Made by a program: the position numbers and the translations under genes
Shown here: one piece after another, positions 26,837 through 34,213 of the stretch
Numbering within the stretch: position 1 is the first letter of the stretch
Layout of the letters: each line of letters starts with the position of its first letter
Assembly: GCA_903922605.1 (NCBI GenBank)
Contig: CAIXUG010000056.1
Location: 96,357-160,356 of the forward strand
Reading direction: 5' to 3'
DNA: 64,000 bases
DNA from: an uncultured Verrucomicrobiota bacterium
Lineage (GTDB): Bacteria > Verrucomicrobiota > Verrucomicrobiia > Limisphaerales > UBA9464
The notes under the pieces: generated by a model
The model's input: only the letters and a program-made list of their open reading frames with translations
The model's database searches: none
What the model was told of the DNA's origin: nothing

Positions 26837-27328
26837 ATGAAGAATTGGATCTCGATGGTGGCGGGCGGTGTCTTGCTGCTGGTTTGTCTCGCCACCGCCG
26901 GATACTGGTTCGCTGTGCCTTCACGGCGCGTTGAGGTCCGCTTCGTAGGCTTCGAAGCTGGCCGAGCCCAAGGTTGGAAAGCGGTTTTCCAAGCAACCAA
27001 TGCCACCTCGGCCACCGTCTTTTGCCGGCCCAGCCTTCAACTGGGAACCAACCATTTTACGATCCCAACAGGCAGCCTCAAAATTCTTGGCCCGCTCGAC
27101 ATCATCGGAGGCTATCTCGATCCCGGTACCGGACAGAAATGGGCCATCCCCATATCGGATACCAATTCGATCGATCAGTTGGAGGTCACCTGCTTTGGGA
27201 TGCAACCATCCCTCGTTCGATGGTTGAGTGGATGGCTGCCCCTTGACATTCGGATGCTGTTTCCGCGCGGTGCTGATTATACCGTGATCTGTCCAGTGGA
27301 GCCGCCTCGAGTCCGAATATCACGTTAG
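26837..27328 (+). CDS. Paralogue 3 of the unrecognised membrane-anchored family
   Basis: 163 aa from ATG 26837 (a GTG sits one codon upstream). N-terminal anchor (ISMVAGGVLLLVCLATAGYW), then VRFVGFEAGRAQGWKAVFQATN, WAIPISDTN and VICPVEPP. It lies 45 bp after paralogue 2. An internal insertion (LKILGPLDIIGGYLDP) makes it slightly different from the other two. The gene is followed by nearly 490 bp without intact genes. Confidence 0.6.
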   Translation: MKNWISMVAGGVLLLVCLATAGYWFAVPSRRVEVRFVGFEAGRAQGWKAVFQATNATSATVFCRPSLQLGTNHFTIPTGSLKILGPLDIIGGYLDPGTGQKWAIPISDTNSIDQLEVTCFGMQPSLVRWLSGWLPLDIRMLFPRGADYTVICPVEPPRVRISR

Positions 27329-27815
27329 GAGGGGCATGTCTCTGCCTACTCACCTTGCTCACACGCTGATATATTGCGAAGCGGACGCGTTGGACGAGGG
27401 TATTGATGGTCGCGGTAGCGTCGTGGACTGCGGCAGTCCTCTGCCGCTTTCGACGGCCGGATGGACTGACGATGGGCTGAAGCATGACTACCTCTGAAAG
27501 CTTGCCTCGACCAAAGCGGTAGAGGACTACGCGCAGTCCAAGACCTCGCGGACTTCGTAGCGGGGCTTGAGCAGCAGCCGCAAGCCACGATGAAAAGATG
27601 CGCCCGCCGGAATCGTATTGACCGCATCCTTCGTCCCGCCTCGCACAACCTCCATCGGCACTTCGGGTTCGCGTCGAGAGACTGTGCTTTCAAGCGCGGG
27701 TCTTTGATCCTCAGCAACCTCCGAACGGTCGGTCGCTTGCCTTTGATCAGTCACATTCGGACTGGTGGAGTTGCTGCGGCTCACAGAGCCGCCTGAAGGG
27801 CTCCGGCCGCCCGCC
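27329..27815. other. Gene-free stretch with palindrome and duplicated dinG end
   Basis: 487 bp between convergent genes. It contains palindrome copy B (27408-27557) and, at 27645-27690, a degenerate direct copy of the sequence at 27808-27853 that encodes the last residues of DinG. A minus-strand frame through here (27527-27784) contains EVPMEVV, echoing the DinG C-terminus PMEVV, then runs into the palindrome. No functional gene is supported. Confidence 0.55.
27408..27557 (+). repeat. Large imperfect palindrome, copy B
   Basis: Left part TCGTGGACTGCGGCAGTCC and CTCTGCCGCTTTCGA; right part ACCAAAGCGGTAGAGGACTA and GCGCAGTCCAAGA, which are inverted relatives. The asymmetric core GGGCTGAAGCATGACT is at 27474-27489, and the same 16 bases occur in opposite orientation in copy C (31294-31309). 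It sits between convergent genes. Confidence 0.75.
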
Positions 27816-29975
27816 TCACACGACCTCCATCGGGCACTTCGGGATCGCGTCGAGGAACTGCTGGCCGTAGCGCTTCGTGAGCACGCGGTTGTCGAGCACC
27901 ACGACGATGCCCTTGTCGGTCTGCGTGCGGATGAGCCGGCCCACGCCCTGGCGGAACTTCAGCACCGCCTCGGGCAGGCTGAAGTCGAAGAACGCGTTCC
28001 CGCCCGCCGCCTCGATGCGCTCCAGCCGAGCCTCGGTGAGCGGATGATCAGGCACGGCAAAGGGCAGCCGCGTGATGATGACATTGCTCAGGGCCTCGCC
28101 CGGCACATCCACGCCCTGCCAGAAGCTGTCCGTGCCGAAGAGCACGCTGTCCACGTTCTCCTTGAACTTCTCCAGCATCGTCGAGCGGGGCGTGCCGGTG
28201 CCCTGCACGTAGCACTCGATGTCGAGCCGCATGAAAAAGCGCTCCATGCGCCCGGCAACCGACTGCATGAGCTTGGTATTGGTGAAGAGCACAAACGCCT
28301 TGCCGTGAGTGGCCTTCACGAAGCGTTCGATGTGGGTAACCAGGGCTTCCTCATAACCGGCGTCGCGCGGGTCCGGCATCTTGCCGGCCACGAACAGGCG
28401 CATCTGGGACTCGTAATCGAAGGGCGAGCCGACCTGAAGCTTGGTGGCGGATTCGCCGCCGACCCGCTTTGCAATGTAGTCGAGCGGGTTCTTGAGATTG
28501 CTCCGCGCCGATTGCGGCCGCGTCGCCGGCTTGCCGCCGGATTCCGCGTTCCCCGCCCCGCGCTCCGCGCTGGAGATGGCCATTGTCGCACTGGTCATCA
28601 CGATGCTCGTCGCCGAGCCAAAGAGCCGGGCGCGGAGGAAATCGGCGACATCCACCGGGGCGGCGTTGAGCGTGAGATTGCGCTGGGTGCGACCGGAGCG
28701 CTCGACCCAATAGACATGCTCCTCGGCATCCTGCTTGAGGAAGGTCTGCACCGCGTGGCGCAGGTCGGCGATGCGGCGGTTGCACTCCATCAGCTCCTCG
28801 CCGGTGTCCTTGTCCTCGGTGGACTGGATCAGCTCGTGGACCTGTTCGCGCAGCCGTTGCAGGGCCAGCGTGAGGTTGTCCTCGACGAGGTCGGGCCGCC
28901 GGATGCGCAGCTCCTTCCAGACGCGCGGGGCGAAGCTCGCGTTGCGGGCCGCCTCGGCATCGGGCTCGCCCTCGGCGGACTTGCCGGCATTCTGGACGAT
29001 GCTTTCGCAGGCCTCCTCGATCTTGGCAAAGAAGTCGTCGCCCTGCTTCAGCACGTCGGCGACGGCCTTGACCGAGGTGCCCTGGCGCAGGGTCGCGAGC
29101 AGGCCCTTCTCGGTGCGGGGGTTCCACAGCTTCTGCAGCGAGTAGCGCAGCTGGCCGCTGCTCACGCTCACGCCGATATGCCGCGCCGCGACCTGCTCCA
29201 CTGTGTGGGCCTCGTCGAAGATGATGAAGTCGTTCTTGAAGAGCACGCCGCCCTCCTGCTCCTCGTCCACGCCGTTGAGCAGCGTGAAGAACAGCGTGTG
29301 GTTCAGCACCAGCACATCCGCTCCCAGGATGCGCTGGCGCGCGCGCTGGAAGAAACAGGTGCTGCCGCTCTTGGCGAAGTCGCTGGTGTGGCCGCATTTC
29401 TTCGGCGTGCAAAGCCCGCGCTCGGAGCAGACGTGTTCCCACACCTTGGGGTCCGGCTCCTCGGTGAAGTCGCTCAGCGAGCCGTCCCGCGTCTCCTTGC
29501 TCCACTCGTAGATGCGGTGCAGCTCGGCGACTTCGGGCGAGGTGAAAAGCGAGTCGGCCTGCGACATGGCCTTCTGAAGCCGGCGCGTGCAGAGGTAGTT
29601 CGAGCGGCCCTTGAGCATCGCGTAGCTGAAGTCCGCGCCGAGCACCTGCTTGAGCACCGGCAGATCCTTCTCCACGAGCTGCTCCTGCAGGTTGATCGTG
29701 TGCGTGCAGATGACGGCCTTCTTCTTCTGCGCCACGGCGAAGAGGATCGCGGGGACCAGATACGCAAAGCTCTTGCCCACGCCGGTGCCGGCCTCCACGA
29801 GCAGGTGTCCGCCGCCCGTGAGTGCCTTCGCCACGGCGACGGCCATTGCCTGCTGCTGCGGGCGGTACTCGAAATTCTTCGCCGCCGAAAAGACTCCTGT
29901 GGCCGAAAACATCGTCTCGACCTGCGCGACCAGGTCGGTCGGCGGGGCGGCGGCATCTTCGGCGAGCGAAATCAC
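27816..29975 (-). CDS. dinG: ATP-dependent DNA helicase, DinG/XPD family
   Basis: 719-aa superfamily II 5'-3' helicase with an iron-sulfur cluster. Walker A is VEAGTGVGKSFAY, motif Ia HTINLQEQL, the Walker B box DEAHTVEQ, and the last motifs are FGTDSFWQGVDVPGE and GVGRLIRTQTDKG. Candidate cluster cysteines are the Cys in NYLCTRR, the two in LCTPKKCGH and the one in STCFFQRAR, matching the DinG four-Cys spacing. Likely roles are R-loop/G-quadruplex unwinding or recombination repair. The start is a GTG that lies inside a 49-bp repeat. The 3' end has a degenerate duplicate 160 bp further on. Confidence 0.9.
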   Translation of the reverse strand: MISLAEDAAAPPTDLVAQVETMFSATGVFSAAKNFEYRPQQQAMAVAVAKALTGGGHLLVEAGTGVGKSFAYLVPAILFAVAQKKKAVICTHTINLQEQLVEKDLPVLKQVLGADFSYAMLKGRSNYLCTRRLQKAMSQADSLFTSPEVAELHRIYEWSKETRDGSLSDFTEEPDPKVWEHVCSERGLCTPKKCGHTSDFAKSGSTCFFQRARQRILGADVLVLNHTLFFTLLNGVDEEQEGGVLFKNDFIIFDEAHTVEQVAARHIGVSVSSGQLRYSLQKLWNPRTEKGLLATLRQGTSVKAVADVLKQGDDFFAKIEEACESIVQNAGKSAEGEPDAEAARNASFAPRVWKELRIRRPDLVEDNLTLALQRLREQVHELIQSTEDKDTGEELMECNRRIADLRHAVQTFLKQDAEEHVYWVERSGRTQRNLTLNAAPVDVADFLRARLFGSATSIVMTSATMAISSAERGAGNAESGGKPATRPQSARSNLKNPLDYIAKRVGGESATKLQVGSPFDYESQMRLFVAGKMPDPRDAGYEEALVTHIERFVKATHGKAFVLFTNTKLMQSVAGRMERFFMRLDIECYVQGTGTPRSTMLEKFKENVDSVLFGTDSFWQGVDVPGEALSNVIITRLPFAVPDHPLTEARLERIEAAGGNAFFDFSLPEAVLKFRQGVGRLIRTQTDKGIVVVLDNRVLTKRYGQQFLDAIPKCPMEVV

Positions 29976-30013
29976 GCGCAGAGTGAACAGCGAAGAGGCG
30001 AAGGGCGCAAAGG
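29965..30013. repeat. 49-bp direct repeat, left copy
   Basis: Matches 31138-31186 at 41 of 49 positions with no gaps. It begins AGCGAAATCACG and ends GGGCGCAAAGG, and has the GCGAAG/GCGCAAAG word character of other arrays here. The two copies bracket 1124 bp of gene remnants and an AT-rich island. The dinG start codon lies within this copy. Confidence 0.7.
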
Positions 30014-30019
30014 AAGTAG

Positions 30020-30136
30020 CGGAGCCTGATCCTGCTGCCGATCATGATCTACCACCTGCTCCAGCTCATCATCTGCGGCACGATGGCGGGACGCTGGGCA
30101 AAGCAGGCCGAGGCGGTGGCGCACCCGCCTGCCTGA
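30020..30136 (+). pseudogene. C-terminal remnant of a bile acid:sodium symporter-like permease
   Basis: After an in-frame TAG (30017-30019) the frame reads SLILLPIMIYHLLQLIICG, then TMAGRWAKQAEA, ending TGA at 30134-30136. This is the pattern of the last TM helix and tail of BASS-family transporters (PxxIYHxLQLI). Only about 38 residues remain and the rest is missing; the 49-bp repeat sits immediately upstream. It is too short for a firm family call. Confidence 0.45.
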
Positions 30137-30200
30137 CGACGGACGCACAGCCACACTTGCCGCCGTCGGCCAGGGCGCATTATTTGCAAGAAAACCAGCA

Positions 30201-30404
30201 TTAAACGTGCTCGTAATTCCAGTGATTACATGTGCCTCCAGAAGAGTTTTGATTGATACACGTATGATCACCTGGGCTTGACGCCGCAGGAATAAATGAC
30301 TGACAGTCGCAAATAGTGCAGCCGCCTCTGTCAGTTAACTTATGGGCGCTTCCGGATTTCACGGCTTTATTTTTGCCAGGTTTCTGTTTTGTATTTTTCT
30401 TCAT
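30201..30404 (-). CDS. Small Cys/His-rich protein, putative zinc-binding
   Basis: 67 aa. A Lys-rich N-terminus (MKKNTKQKPGKNKAVK) is followed by C-x2-C-x-C (GGCTICDCQSFIP), then C-x8-C-x-H (HTCINQNSSGGTCNHW) and a terminal His, spacing that suggests one zinc site. The gene is AT-rich and lies 78 bp downstream of the DUF1737 gene on the same strand, likely one unit. Function unknown. The codon use and GC differ from the surrounding genome, so the pair was probably acquired. Confidence 0.5.
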   Translation of the reverse strand: MKKNTKQKPGKNKAVKSGSAHKLTDRGGCTICDCQSFIPAASSPGDHTCINQNSSGGTCNHWNYEHV

Positions 30405-30482
30405 ACTTACAATATTTTATTTTTGCTTGCGTTGACATCCGAAGGATTGGTTATCTTTTTATCGGAGATATATTGCAAATCT

Positions 30483-30704
30483 TCACCTAACCATAGCTTG
30501 CTGGTAAAAAGAATGGAAGCTTATACCTACCTCAACGTTGCCGCCTTGGAACTGCCCTTTAAAGGCTGCGCCGTTGATATTATCAGGTATGACCACAAGG
30601 GATATTCCGCCTTGGCAGGTCCACCCGGTGGCGAGCTGTTGCATTACTTGTGTTACAAATACATTATAATCTTGTGACCCGATGACTTGATACTCTGTTG
30701 CCAT
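30483..30704 (-). CDS. DUF1737-like small protein
   Basis: 73 aa. The order EYQVIGSQDYNVFVTQV, LATGWTCQGGIS and the C-terminal FYQQAMVR matches the small DUF1737 family (xYKVV..., GWxxxGG, YQAMV). Two Gly/Phe-rich strands lie in the insertion between the last two motifs. ATG start with only a weak purine stretch (AAGAG) 7-8 nt upstream. Upstream DNA (30705-30860) is AT-rich and may hold the promoter. Function of the family is unknown. Confidence 0.6.
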   Translation of the reverse strand: MATEYQVIGSQDYNVFVTQVMQQLATGWTCQGGISLVVIPDNINGAAFKGQFQGGNVEVGISFHSFYQQAMVR

Positions 30705-30909
30705 AAATTACTCTTGAATTTTGTGTGACGCGTTTCGCTTTGTATATCAAAATTTTCCGGTCTGAGTTTTGCTGATGGATTAACCTAGTTGTTCTTGGTT
30801 TCGCTGGAATGTGTTTTTATTATAATTACTGGAATACTTTTCAAAAAAAGTAAGGGGTATGCTGGAGAACGTCCAGCGAATAATGTTGACGCCTCGCCAA
30901 AGCCATCCC

Positions 30910-31110
30910 TCACGGCACGGCGTTGCTCCACGCGCTGACCATGCTGTTGGGGTCCATGGCCTGCACCTGTACCCACACCAACGAGCCGCTGGTCAGGCCG
31001 GTGATCTCGCCCTTCGAGCGGCTGCTCGCTCGCACCATTGTCCATGCGCCCGGCGCGGCCCCCACGCTGGTCTGCGCGTTGTGGAATTTCCCCAGATTCG
31101 TCCGTAGTAG
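30910..31110 (-). pseudogene. C-terminal remnant of a fibronectin type III-like protein
   Basis: The frame reads NLGKFHNAQTSVGAAPGAW, SSRSKGEITGLTSGSLVWVQ and AMDPNSMVSAWSNAVP then stop: the final strands of an FnIII domain (GLxxGxxVWVQVxAxDxxxxxSxWS). It has no supportable start; upstream it runs into the 49-bp repeat. About 65 residues remain of a probably larger protein. Confidence 0.5.
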
Positions 31111-31137
31111 TGCCAGCCCATCGCTCTCTTCGCGTCG

Positions 31138-31186
31138 AGCGAAATCACGGCGGGAGTGAACAGGGAAGGCGCGAAAGGCGCAAAGG
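31138..31186. repeat. 49-bp direct repeat, right copy
   Basis: Partner of 29965-30013 (41/49 identical, same orientation). It separates the FnIII-like remnant from palindrome copy C. Confidence 0.7.
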
Positions 31187-31222
31187 GGGGAAACGAAGAA
31201 AGGTGGAGATCGGTTTGGAGCA

Positions 31223-31374
31223 GGCGAAGTCGCGGTAGCGTTGTGGAGTGCTGTGCTGCTGCACCGCTTTGGTCGGGGCAGGCGCCCAGAATCAGTCATG
31301 CTTCAGCCCCTCGCTCCCCCATCCGGCGGTCGAAAGCGGTAGAGGATTACCGCACGACCTCGCGGATTCCGCCT
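31223..31374 (-). repeat. Large imperfect palindrome, copy C (inverted)
   Basis: Reverse-complementing this copy aligns it with copy B, including the 16-base core (31294-31309), CTCTACCGCTTTCGAC, GCCGGATGG and CGACCAAAGCGGT. The left end GCGAAGTCGCGGTAGCGTT matches the outer arm of copies A and D. It ends 12 bp before the stop codon of the next gene. Confidence 0.72.
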
Positions 31375-31385
31375 GCCGTCTGGTC

Positions 31386-32081
31386 TTAAGGCACGAGCCA
31401 GACGTTGGCCGTAAGCGAGGAGTTGGTCCGTGCAGCAATCCAGCTTTCGGTCGGCTGGTGGCTGGAACTCTTTTGCACGCTGCCGTCGGCGAGGAGGAGG
31501 TTGCCAATGCCATTGTGGATCTCGGTGGTATGGCCCAGGGCGAGGTTCGGGGTGATCACCAGCCGGCCCGGGTTCACCGCAACCCCATTCGTCGCCAGGT
31601 TGCGATCCCCGGCGAGAATGGACTGCGGTTGGCCGGCCGTGGAATTCAGGCTAAGGAAGTAGCTCAGGTATTGGTTTCCGGCGAAGACGATGGCATTGGT
31701 CCGATCGGGTCGGAATCCGAACACTTCGGCGGGCTGGCGTTGCGCGTCTTGGGGGCAGTGCAAAATTGAAGCGGTGGACAGCTCGTTTGAAAGCACCTGA
31801 AATTGACGCCATGCCTCTGCGGAATGGGAGGTCAATTCGAAGCTGCCTCCGTTGGTGACCGAGACTTCCATCGGAAACTTGCCCTGATTGTCCCCCTCGA
31901 AGACACGAAATGAGAGGCCAACGATCGAAAGATTATTAACGCACGAAACATGCCATTCCATCGCTTTGCGACGGGCCAGCCAGGGCAGAACCAGTCCGGC
32001 CAGGCAGAGCAGGAGGAAAACCGTCAGCAGCACCTCCAGCCGCGTCAAGGCCCGCTGGGTCAGGGGCGGGGAGGTTTTCAT
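31386..32081 (-). CDS. Pseudopilin-like protein with type IV N-terminal helix
   Basis: 231 aa. The N-terminus has a prepilin-like signature TRLEVLLTVFLLLCLAGLVLP, here split as TRLEV then a hydrophobic helix, with the expected Glu at mature position 5 but no canonical FTLIE. The C-terminal half contains GHTTEIHNGIGNLLLADGSVQ, the LxDGxV motif of the DUF1559/H-x9-DG pseudopilins abundant in Verrucomicrobiota and Planctomycetota. Candidate cleavage falls after the Ala/Gly-type residue before LTRLE. No assembly ATPase or peptidase is nearby. Role unknown, probably envelope export. Confidence 0.72.
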   Translation of the reverse strand: MKTSPPLTQRALTRLEVLLTVFLLLCLAGLVLPWLARRKAMEWHVSCVNNLSIVGLSFRVFEGDNQGKFPMEVSVTNGGSFELTSHSAEAWRQFQVLSNELSTASILHCPQDAQRQPAEVFGFRPDRTNAIVFAGNQYLSYFLSLNSTAGQPQSILAGDRNLATNGVAVNPGRLVITPNLALGHTTEIHNGIGNLLLADGSVQKSSSHQPTESWIAARTNSSLTANVWLVP

Positions 32082-32121
32082 GCCTTAAGTGGGGCCGCTC
32101 CGAGGGCGCCTGTGCAAGCGC

Positions 32122-32805
32122 CTAGCGCGGCCGGCGAATGACGACATCGGGCTTATGCTTGTGCTTGGCGATCATGTTGGCCGGCAGGAAGCCGCGCCAG
32201 GAGAGCGTGGGGTACACCACCGAGTTGCGGCCGATGACGGAGCCGGGGTTCAGCACGGCGTTGCAACCGATGTCGGTGTGGTCGCCGAGGATCGCGCCGA
32301 ACTTGCGCAGGCCGGTGTCGATGGGGACGCCGGCCTCTCCCTCCACCCAGACGTTGCTGCTGTCGAGTTTGAGGTTCGAGAGCGCTGCGCCCGCTCCGAG
32401 GTGGGCCTTGTGGCCGAGGATGCAGTCGCCGACGTAGTTGAAGTGCGGCACCTGGGCGCCGTTGAAGAGGAGCGAGTTCTTCACCTCGCAGGAGTTTCCC
32501 ACGGTGCAGCCGTCACCGAGGATGACGTTCTCCCGAATGTAGGCGCCGTGGCGGATCTGGCAGTTCCGCCCGATGATGGCCGGCCCGAGGATCATGGCGC
32601 CTTCCTCGATCACGGTGCCTTCGCCGATCTGGACGTGCGGGCCGAGATGGATATGGCCGACGGCGCGGTGCAACTGTACCGGGCGGACGTGCAGGCGGAG
32701 GTAGTCGCCCAGCTTCTTGAGAATCTCCCAAGGATACTGCGTGCCCTCGAAGAGGGCGGCATGCTCGGTCTGGGCCAGGTCGAAAAGCTCAGCGGTGGAG
32801 TACAT
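32122..32805 (-). CDS. Left-handed beta-helix (hexapeptide) acyl/nucleotidyl transferase-like protein
   Basis: 227 aa. After an ~50-residue helical N-terminus (MYSTAELFDLAQTEHAALFEG), the protein has hexapeptide repeats ([LIV]-G-x4) typical of GlmU-C-terminal and LpxA-like transferases: VQIGEGTVIEEGAMILGPA, NCQIRHGAYIRENVILGDG, CTVGNSCEVKNS, TDIGCNAVLNPGSVIGRN. The motif HFNYVGDCILGHKAHLGAG corresponds to the GlmU region binding the acyl acceptor. There is no N-terminal nucleotidyltransferase domain, so it is probably an acyltransferase for a sugar-nucleotide; the substrate is unknown. Confidence 0.8.
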   Translation of the reverse strand: MYSTAELFDLAQTEHAALFEGTQYPWEILKKLGDYLRLHVRPVQLHRAVGHIHLGPHVQIGEGTVIEEGAMILGPAIIGRNCQIRHGAYIRENVILGDGCTVGNSCEVKNSLLFNGAQVPHFNYVGDCILGHKAHLGAGAALSNLKLDSSNVWVEGEAGVPIDTGLRKFGAILGDHTDIGCNAVLNPGSVIGRNSVVYPTLSWRGFLPANMIAKHKHKPDVVIRRPR

Positions 32806-32865
32806 GCCCCGACCTTAGGAGCATCGCGGGCAGTGGGAAGGCTGAAGTGGGGCCGGGGCGGGAGG

Positions 32866-33033
32866 AGACAGGAGACAGGATTCAGGAGACAGGAGAGGGA
32901 AAGTGGCGCATCAGCAGGCGAGTGAGCCAGTAAGCCAGTGACTCAGTAAGTCAGAAAAGACAACCGAGGTCTCCGTCTGACCCACTGACCCACTGACCCA
33001 CTGACCTACTGGCTCACTGGCTCACTGGCTCAC
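32866..33033. repeat. Short-word arrays in inverted arrangement
   Basis: 32866-32900 has CAGGAGACAGGA words. 32921-32954 (GTGAGCCAGTAAGCCAGTG...) and 32976-33033 (GACCCACTGACCCACTG... then GGCTCACTGGCTCACTGG) are inverted relatives that could fold back across a 21-bp loop. The whole lies between divergent genes. The same GTGAGCCAGT word occurs in the helicase gene. Confidence 0.75.
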
Positions 33034-33082
33034 CGCATTTGCCGGGCTTGCGGGGACGAAAACGTCCCCCTAGCGTAGGGCC

Positions 33083-34087
33083 ATGCGTGCGCCGCTGCTT
33101 ACCGGAATCCTGGCCGCCTCCCTCATCCTGCCCGCAGTGGCGGCGACCGACGTGATCCTGCTGAAGGACAAGGCGTCCGTCAGCGGCAAGATCCTGGCCG
33201 AGAAGAAGGACATGCTGGTGCTGGATGTGGGCTACACGGTGCTGACCGTCCCCCGCAGCCAGATCGTGAAGATCACGCGGGCCACCGACGAGGACGCCGC
33301 ACCGCCGATCAAGATACCCTCCGTCAAGCCGACTCCGATTGTGGTTCCCCCACCCCAAGAGAGCACGGGCGCGCTGTATTCCGTGGCGGCCGGGACGCTT
33401 CCGGAGAAGTCGGTCCGTGAACTGGTCACCCTGCTGGGCGAGGGCGTCGTGCAGGTGCGCACGCCGAGCGGCCTGGGCAGCGGCTTCTTCATCACGGAGG
33501 ACGGGTATCTCATCACCAACTTTCACGTCATCGAGGGCGAGACCAAGCTCTCCATCGAGGTCTACCATATGAAGGATGGCCAGCTCGACCGTCGCAGCTA
33601 CAAGGACGTGCGCATCGTCGCGATGAACAAGTTCAACGACCTGACGCTGCTGAAGGTCGAGGACAAGGACGCGCCGAAGTTCCGTCGGGTGCTGCTGGGC
33701 GATTCGGAAGTCCTGTCCCAGGGTGACCATGTGTTCGCTATCGGCAGCCCCCTCGGGCTGGAGCGCACCGTGACGGAGGGCATCCTGAGCACGACCACGC
33801 GCCAGATGCAGGGCGATCTCTATCTGCAGACGACAGCACAGATCAACCCGGGCAACTCCGGCGGTCCGCTCTTCAACCAGCGGGGCGAGGTCGTGGGCGT
33901 CACCAACATGAAGCTCACCTTCGGCGAGGGCCTGGGATTTGCGATCCCCGTCGAGCAGGTGAAGTATTTCCTCCGGCATCGCGACGCCTTCGCGTACGAC
34001 AACGACAACCCGAGCAATCCCTTCCGCTACCTCGAGCCGCCCAGCCGGTTGAAGGGGCTGCCGAAGGATGCCCCGCTGGCCCAGTGA
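33083..34087 (+). CDS. Exported trypsin-like serine protease (HtrA/DegP type, no PDZ)
   Basis: 334 aa. Signal peptide MRAPLLTGILAASLILPAVAA. A ~70-residue N-terminal domain (DVILLKDKASVSGKI...) precedes the S1C protease domain. The catalytic triad is H148 (NFHVIEG), D186 (FNDLTLL) and S259 (PGNSGGPL), with GSGFFITEDGYLITNFHV upstream. The HtrA PDZ domains are absent; the C-terminus ends after ~50 residues beyond the Ser. It is likely a periplasmic quality-control or processing protease; the N-terminal domain might play a regulatory role. ATG at 33083. Confidence 0.88.
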   Translation: MRAPLLTGILAASLILPAVAATDVILLKDKASVSGKILAEKKDMLVLDVGYTVLTVPRSQIVKITRATDEDAAPPIKIPSVKPTPIVVPPPQESTGALYSVAAGTLPEKSVRELVTLLGEGVVQVRTPSGLGSGFFITEDGYLITNFHVIEGETKLSIEVYHMKDGQLDRRSYKDVRIVAMNKFNDLTLLKVEDKDAPKFRRVLLGDSEVLSQGDHVFAIGSPLGLERTVTEGILSTTTRQMQGDLYLQTTAQINPGNSGGPLFNQRGEVVGVTNMKLTFGEGLGFAIPVEQVKYFLRHRDAFAYDNDNPSNPFRYLEPPSRLKGLPKDAPLAQ

Positions 34088-34213
34088 GCGAACCGGACAG
34101 CCATCTGGGTGCGCTGTCGTTTTAACATTTTGCGGCGGCTGGAGTTCGGGCTTGCCAATGGCATGACCGGGGCGAACTTCAGCGCACAGCAACCAAGCTG
34201 GTCCATTTCCCAC

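Noticed and set aside
27765..30029. 754-codon plus-strand frame opposite dinG
   Set aside because: Product is Ala/Leu/Arg/Glu-biased with no domain and dinG on the other strand has all helicase motifs.
30339..30680. Plus-strand frame in the AT-rich island (111 codons)
   Set aside because: Overlaps the two minus-strand small genes, of which one matches DUF1737; the plus-strand product has no recognisable feature.
32866..33033. CRISPR array
   Set aside because: Units are only 7-10 bp, contiguous and without spacers; no cas genes are near.
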